From: Streptomyces sp. 2114.4
GTDB taxonomy: Bacteria; Actinomycetota; Actinomycetes; Streptomycetales; Streptomycetaceae
Reading direction: 5' to 3'
NCBI RefSeq assembly: GCF_900187385.1
Contig: NZ_FYEY01000001.1
Location: forward strand, 7,750,001-7,814,000
Length of the DNA: 64,000 bases
The position numbers and the translations under genes are program-made. The notes under the pieces were generated by a model. That model saw nothing but the letters and a program-made list of their open reading frames with translations. It did no database searches and was not told the DNA's origin. Positions 58,930-64,000 of this stretch are shown in pieces (within the stretch, counting starts at the first letter, position 1; each line of letters starts with the position of its first letter).

Positions 58930-60321
58930 ATGATCAGCCAGTGGCAACTGCGCGCCGCGTTCGCCCAGCGGCTCTCGGACATGTACGGGCGGGAGGTGCC
59001 CGCCTACACCACGCTCGTGGACGTCTCCCGCGAGGTCAACGAGGACGTGCTGCGGGCACAGGGCGCCGATGCCGAGCGCCTGGGATCCATCGGCCGGGTG
59101 ACCGCGGAGCGGCACGGCGCCATCCGCGTCGGCTCTCCGGAGGAAATGCGCCAGGTCGCCCGTATTTTCGGCGCCCTGGGGATGTACCCGGTCGGTTTCT
59201 ACGATCTGCGGGAGGCCGCCGCCAGCGCGATCCCCGTCGTGTCGACCGCTTTCCGCCCCGTCGACGCCGGGGAACTGGCCCGTAATCCCTTCCGCGTCTT
59301 CACCTCCCTGCTCACCCCCGCCGACCCCCGGTTCTTCGACCCCGACCTGCGCGCCCGCCTGGAGAACTTCCTCGCCGCCCGCCGGCTCTTCCCCCCGGAA
59401 CTGCTCGCCCTCGCCGACCGCGCGGAAAGCGCCGGGGAGTTGCCCGAAGCGGACGCCGAACGGTTCCTCCACCTCGCCGTGCAGGCCTTCGAACTCTCCC
59501 CCGAGCCCGTCGACCAGGCGTGGTACGCCACCCTGGAACGGATCTCCGCCGTCGCCGCGGACATCGGGGGCGTGGGCAGCACCCACATCAACCACCTCAC
59601 CCCCCGCGTCCTGGACATCGACGAGCTCTACCGGCGGATGACCGAGCGCGGCATCGAGATGATCGACACCATCCAGGGCCCACCCCGCTGGAAGGGTCCC
59701 GACGTCCTGCTGCGCCAGACCTCCTTCCGGGCGCTCGCCGAGCCCCGCGCGATGCGCACCCCGGACGGCAGCGTGATCAGCGGATCCCTGCGGGTGCGCT
59801 TCGGTGAGGTCGAAGCCCGCGGTATCGCCCTCAGCCGCGAGGGCCGGGCCCGCTACGACCGGCTGCTCGCCCGCGTCGACGACCGGGCCGCCGGTCTGCC
59901 CCCTGCCGACCGGGCCGCACTCGCCCGCCGCCTGTGGGCGGAGGAACTGCCCGACACCGAGCAGGGGCTGGCCGCGGCGGGCCTGGCGCACTTCACCTAC
60001 CACGTGGCGCCGGAGCGCCCACGTGACGGCAGCCGCCCGCCCGCCGGGCTCGGTGACCTGCTGGAACAGGGCTGGCTCCGGGCCGAACCGCTGGTCTACG
60101 AGGACTTCCTGCCGCGCTCCGCGGCCGGCATCTTCCAGTCCAACCTCAGCGACGAGGGCTCCAGGAACAGCGACCAGCAGGGTTCCGCCTACGACAGCGC
60201 CTGGCTCTCCGGCGTCCTCGGCCGCGACGTCCTGGATCCGTTCGACCTCTACGAGGAGCAGCAGAACCGCTCCCTCGCGCAGGCCGCCCGGGAACTCGGA
60301 CTCGACGGCACGCCCGTCTGA
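58930..60321 (+). CDS. hglS: HglS-type 2-oxoadipate dioxygenase/decarboxylase
   Basis: A 463-residue member of the YdcJ/HglS (DUF1338) family, Fe(II) enzymes with a VOC-like core that convert 2-oxoadipate to D-2-hydroxyglutarate in lysine catabolism. Family landmarks include RVTAERHGAIRVGSP (His62), GVGSTHINHLTPRVLDID (His219/His222), the substrate-side IQGPPRWKGPDVLLRQTSFR, and RFGEVEARG (Glu293). His62, His222 and Glu293 fit the 2-His-1-Glu metal triad by position. The C-terminal YEDFLPRSAAGIFQSNL is also typical. It starts 28 bp after the oxidase gene and is followed by amaB. Confidence 0.88.
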   Translation: MISQWQLRAAFAQRLSDMYGREVPAYTTLVDVSREVNEDVLRAQGADAERLGSIGRVTAERHGAIRVGSPEEMRQVARIFGALGMYPVGFYDLREAAASAIPVVSTAFRPVDAGELARNPFRVFTSLLTPADPRFFDPDLRARLENFLAARRLFPPELLALADRAESAGELPEADAERFLHLAVQAFELSPEPVDQAWYATLERISAVAADIGGVGSTHINHLTPRVLDIDELYRRMTERGIEMIDTIQGPPRWKGPDVLLRQTSFRALAEPRAMRTPDGSVISGSLRVRFGEVEARGIALSREGRARYDRLLARVDDRAAGLPPADRAALARRLWAEELPDTEQGLAAAGLAHFTYHVAPERPRDGSRPPAGLGDLLEQGWLRAEPLVYEDFLPRSAAGIFQSNLSDEGSRNSDQQGSAYDSAWLSGVLGRDVLDPFDLYEEQQNRSLAQAARELGLDGTPV

Positions 60322-60387
60322 CCCCCGGCCCGCCGCCCGTTTCGGGCGCAGCACCCTTCGACACCACTCAACCCCCAGAGGAGCATC

Positions 60388-61917
<1,530 letters not shown>

Positions 61918-62293
61918 GTACCGGACGGGCCCCGCGCCCGTGCCGCACGCCGTCGACCGTCCCCGTCCTGCCTCGCGCAAGGCGGGGGTTCGTCGTGCCC
62001 GGGGCTTGCCCGGGACGTGCCCGGGGCCTCCGAAACCGTCCGCGGACCCGGCCAAGTGCCCGGTTATCGGGCGCCACCTGCCGTTTTTCGACAAACACGG
62101 CGCTGCGCCGGGACATCCGTTGACGCGGTGGGTGCCGCGGTGTGATGGTACGGCGGCCTGGGTCATGGACATGCCGTTCTCGCCCCGTGCTGACGCCGCC
62201 CCACGTGGCCGAGGCCGGCCCAACGAGACGCCGCCACGGCCCGGCGCTCCACCAGAACCTCCGTCGGTAGCACTCCCTACCCCTCAAGGAGCC
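61918..62293. other. Intergenic region before the M28 peptidase gene
   Basis: Near 61970-61990 an imperfect CCTGCCT/AGGCGGG hairpin could end the catabolic operon. A TTGACG box (62120-62125) has only a poor -10 partner 17-18 bp downstream. AAGGAG (62286-62291) is unusually close, about three bases, to the peptidase ATG. Confidence 0.4.
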
Positions 62294-64000
62294 ATGGTGT
62301 TACGAAGACTCGCGGTGGCCGGCGTCGCCCTCGCCGCCACCCTCCAAGCCGCCGTGCTGACCCTCGCCCCCACCGCCGCGGCCGCCTCGCAGGCCGGCCC
62401 GCCGCTCCATCCGCCCGGCACGGCGATACCGGCCGTCGACCGGGCCGCGCACCACGGCCCGGCCACCGCCCGCACCCGGGCCGCCGACGCCCCCGACATC
62501 GATGTGGCCAAGGTCCAGGCGCACCTGACCGAGCTGAATGCCATCGCCACCCGCAACGGCGGCACCCGCAAATCCAGCGGCCAGGGCTACCGCGACTCGG
62601 TCGCCTACGCCAAGGCCAAGCTCCAGGCGGCCGGTTACACCGTCACCGAGCAGCCCTGCACCTCCGGCTGCGCCACCGGGGCCGGGCCCAACCTGATCGC
62701 CGAATGGCCGCAGGGCGACGCCACCAAGGTGTACATGTTCGGCTCCCATCTCGACAGCGTCGGGGCGGGGCCCGGCATCAACGACAACGGCTCCGGCTCC
62801 GCCGCGCTGCTGGAGACGGCACTCACCCTCGCCCAGCAGCACCCCGCCATGGCGGCCCGTGCCCGGTTCGCCTGGTGGACCGACGAGGAACAGGGCCTCA
62901 ACGGCTCCGACTTCTACGTCAACTCCCTCCCCTCCACCGAGCGGTCGAAGATCAAGGCGTACTACAACTTCGACATGATCGCCTCGCTCAACGGCGGCTA
63001 CTTCATCAACCACCTGACCTCGGCGGCCGCCCAGCCGATGAAGGCGTACTGGGACTCCCTGGGCCTCCAGCCCGAGGAGAACACCGAGGGGGCGGGCCGC
63101 TCCGACGACTACTCCTTCGAGCAGGCGGGCATCCCCACCTCCGGATATGCGATGGGCGCCAGTGCCCGGAAGACCTCCGCGCAGGCGGCCAAGTGGGGCG
63201 GCACCGCCAGCCGCGCCTACGACTCCTGCTACCACCAGTCCTGCGACACCACCAGCAACATCAACACCACCGGACTGAACCACAGCGTCGACGGCATCGC
63301 CGCCACCCTGTGGAAGCTCGCCGTCGCCGACACCACCCCGGCGAACGACTTCTCCCTGACCGCCGGCCCCGCCACCGGCAGCGTGGACCCCGGCGGCTCG
63401 GTCACCAGCACCCTCTCCACGGCCACCACCAGCGGGTCCCCGCAGACGGTGGCCCTGTCGGCCTCGGGCGCTCCGGCCGGTGTGACCGTCTCCTTCAGCC
63501 CCGCCTCGGTGACCTCCGGCGGCAGCTCCACCATGACCCTCGCCACGACATCGAGCGCGCCGCCCGGCACCTACACCCTCACCGTCACCGGCACCGGGTC
63601 CGTCACCCACAGCACGCCGTACACCCTGACGATCAAGGGCACCGGAGGCTGCACCGCCCAACAGCTGCTCGTCAACGGCGGATTCGAGAACGGCACCACT
63701 CCCTGGACGGGCGACACCGGGGCGATCGGCGCCCAGGCGGGCCAGTCCGCCCACAGCGGCAGCAGGTTCGCCTGGCTCGGCGGCTACGGCTCCGCCGCCA
63801 CCGACACTCTCAACCAGTCGGTGACCGTGCCCGCCGGATGCGGCAAGGCGACCTTGACCTACTGGCTGCACATCGACACCGAGGAGACCGACCGGGTCGC
63901 CTACGACACCTTCAAGGTCAAGGTGGGCAGCACCACCTTGACGACCCTCTCCAACACCGCGGCATCGAGCGGCTACACCCAGCGGACCCTGGACCTGACC
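62294..64000 (+). CDS. Secreted M28 aminopeptidase (S. griseus aminopeptidase type), partial
   Basis: Runs off the window end; 569 codons are visible. After a signal peptide and a propeptide-like stretch (about residues 30-75) comes the M28 zinc domain: FGSHLDSVGAGPGINDNGSG (His and bridging Asp), WWTDEEQGLNGS (catalytic Glu and Zn Glu), YNFDMIAS (Asp) and YHQSCDTTSN (His), with a Cys-Cys pair around SCYHQSC. Beyond residue 350 are an Ig-like domain (SLTAGPATGSVDPGGSVTST) and a carbohydrate-binding-like domain starting LLVNGGFENGTTPWTG. It releases hydrophobic N-terminal residues from peptides outside the cell. Codon 3 is TTA (62300-62302), so translation should depend on bldA. Confidence 0.9.
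   Translation, partial: MVLRRLAVAGVALAATLQAAVLTLAPTAAAASQAGPPLHPPGTAIPAVDRAAHHGPATARTRAADAPDIDVAKVQAHLTELNAIATRNGGTRKSSGQGYRDSVAYAKAKLQAAGYTVTEQPCTSGCATGAGPNLIAEWPQGDATKVYMFGSHLDSVGAGPGINDNGSGSAALLETALTLAQQHPAMAARARFAWWTDEEQGLNGSDFYVNSLPSTERSKIKAYYNFDMIASLNGGYFINHLTSAAAQPMKAYWDSLGLQPEENTEGAGRSDDYSFEQAGIPTSGYAMGASARKTSAQAAKWGGTASRAYDSCYHQSCDTTSNINTTGLNHSVDGIAATLWKLAVADTTPANDFSLTAGPATGSVDPGGSVTSTLSTATTSGSPQTVALSASGAPAGVTVSFSPASVTSGGSSTMTLATTSSAPPGTYTLTVTGTGSVTHSTPYTLTIKGTGGCTAQQLLVNGGFENGTTPWTGDTGAIGAQAGQSAHSGSRFAWLGGYGSAATDTLNQSVTVPAGCGKATLTYWLHIDTEETDRVAYDTFKVKVGSTTLTTLSNTAASSGYTQRTLDLT

Noticed and set aside
62300..63871. Minus-strand frame opposite the M28 peptidase
   Set aside because: Low-complexity Gly/Ala/Val sequence; the sense strand has signal peptide, metal ligands and accessory domains.

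Overview
The window is high-GC actinobacterial DNA and almost certainly Streptomyces. The evidence is very strong third-position G/C bias, frequent GTG/TTG starts, a WblE-type WhiB protein, rare TTA leucine codons typical of bldA control, many secreted enzymes with Ala-rich signal peptides, and the family mix (DszC-like acyl-CoA dehydrogenase, SlpD/E-type hydrolase, PPA1498-type phosphoesterase, S. griseus-type M28 aminopeptidase). No tRNA, rRNA or CRISPR array was seen. The content looks like accessory chromosome-arm DNA rather than core.

Layout. 0.2-6.2 kb: DszC-like flavoprotein, a cysteine-free Rrf2 regulator, and a divergent paoABC-type molybdenum aldehyde oxidoreductase operon. 6.3-8.6 kb: a decayed two-component system (response regulator without receiver domain, frameshifted kinase) and a small secreted protein. 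8.8-17.3 kb: FMN reductase, WblE-like protein, ornithine cyclodeaminase-family enzyme, putative lipoprotein, divergent LysR/PhzF pair, GNAT, phosphatase, a tandem ABM-like protein and a free-standing protein resembling EF-G domain IV. 17.4-22.7 kb: PBP4-type DD-peptidase, secreted alpha/beta hydrolase, Tat-exported phosphoesterase. 23.2-30.6 kb: a ribbon-helix-helix/VOC pair behind a palindromic promoter, MFS exporter, MarR with divergent membrane protein and flavin monooxygenase, secreted GH5 glycosidase. 31.3-37.3 kb: a gene graveyard (kinase tail, PosA/Pls-like NRPS start, PucR tail, fumarylacetoacetase-family fragment, integrase tail, internally deleted IS5-like element) interrupted by an LPATG-anchored hydrolase and a hydrolase/TetR pair.

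37.3-44.5 kb is the most interesting region. A LuxR-type regulator faces a compact gene set containing a 57-aa peptide with eight cysteines in its last 33 residues, a MauE-like membrane protein, a membrane-anchored CGPC thioredoxin-like protein, an ABC exporter and an S26 signal peptidase, with an AraC regulator, a degenerate SDR carrying a TTA codon, and a translationally coupled 69-aa ORF upstream. I read it as a putative system for making, oxidatively folding and exporting a disulfide-rich peptide. I recognise no lanthionine, lasso or azole maturation enzyme in it. A 33-bp hyphenated palindrome lies in front.

45.2-49.5 kb: aldo/keto reductase behind a MerR-type 19-bp-spacer promoter, MFS transporter, PASTA-like secreted protein. 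49.5-61.9 kb: genes that fit together as a lysine/pipecolate catabolic island, namely an ELFV amino-acid dehydrogenase, a YdiJ-like FAD/Fe-S 2-hydroxyacid dehydrogenase, an APC permease, two LysR regulators, a DAO-family oxidase, HglS (2-oxoadipate dioxygenase/decarboxylase) and an AmaB/ALDH7-type dehydrogenase. The proposed carbon flow is pipecolate to aminoadipate semialdehyde to aminoadipate to 2-oxoadipate to D-2-hydroxyglutarate to 2-oxoglutarate. 62.3 kb to the end: a secreted M28 aminopeptidase whose third codon is TTA, cut by the window edge.
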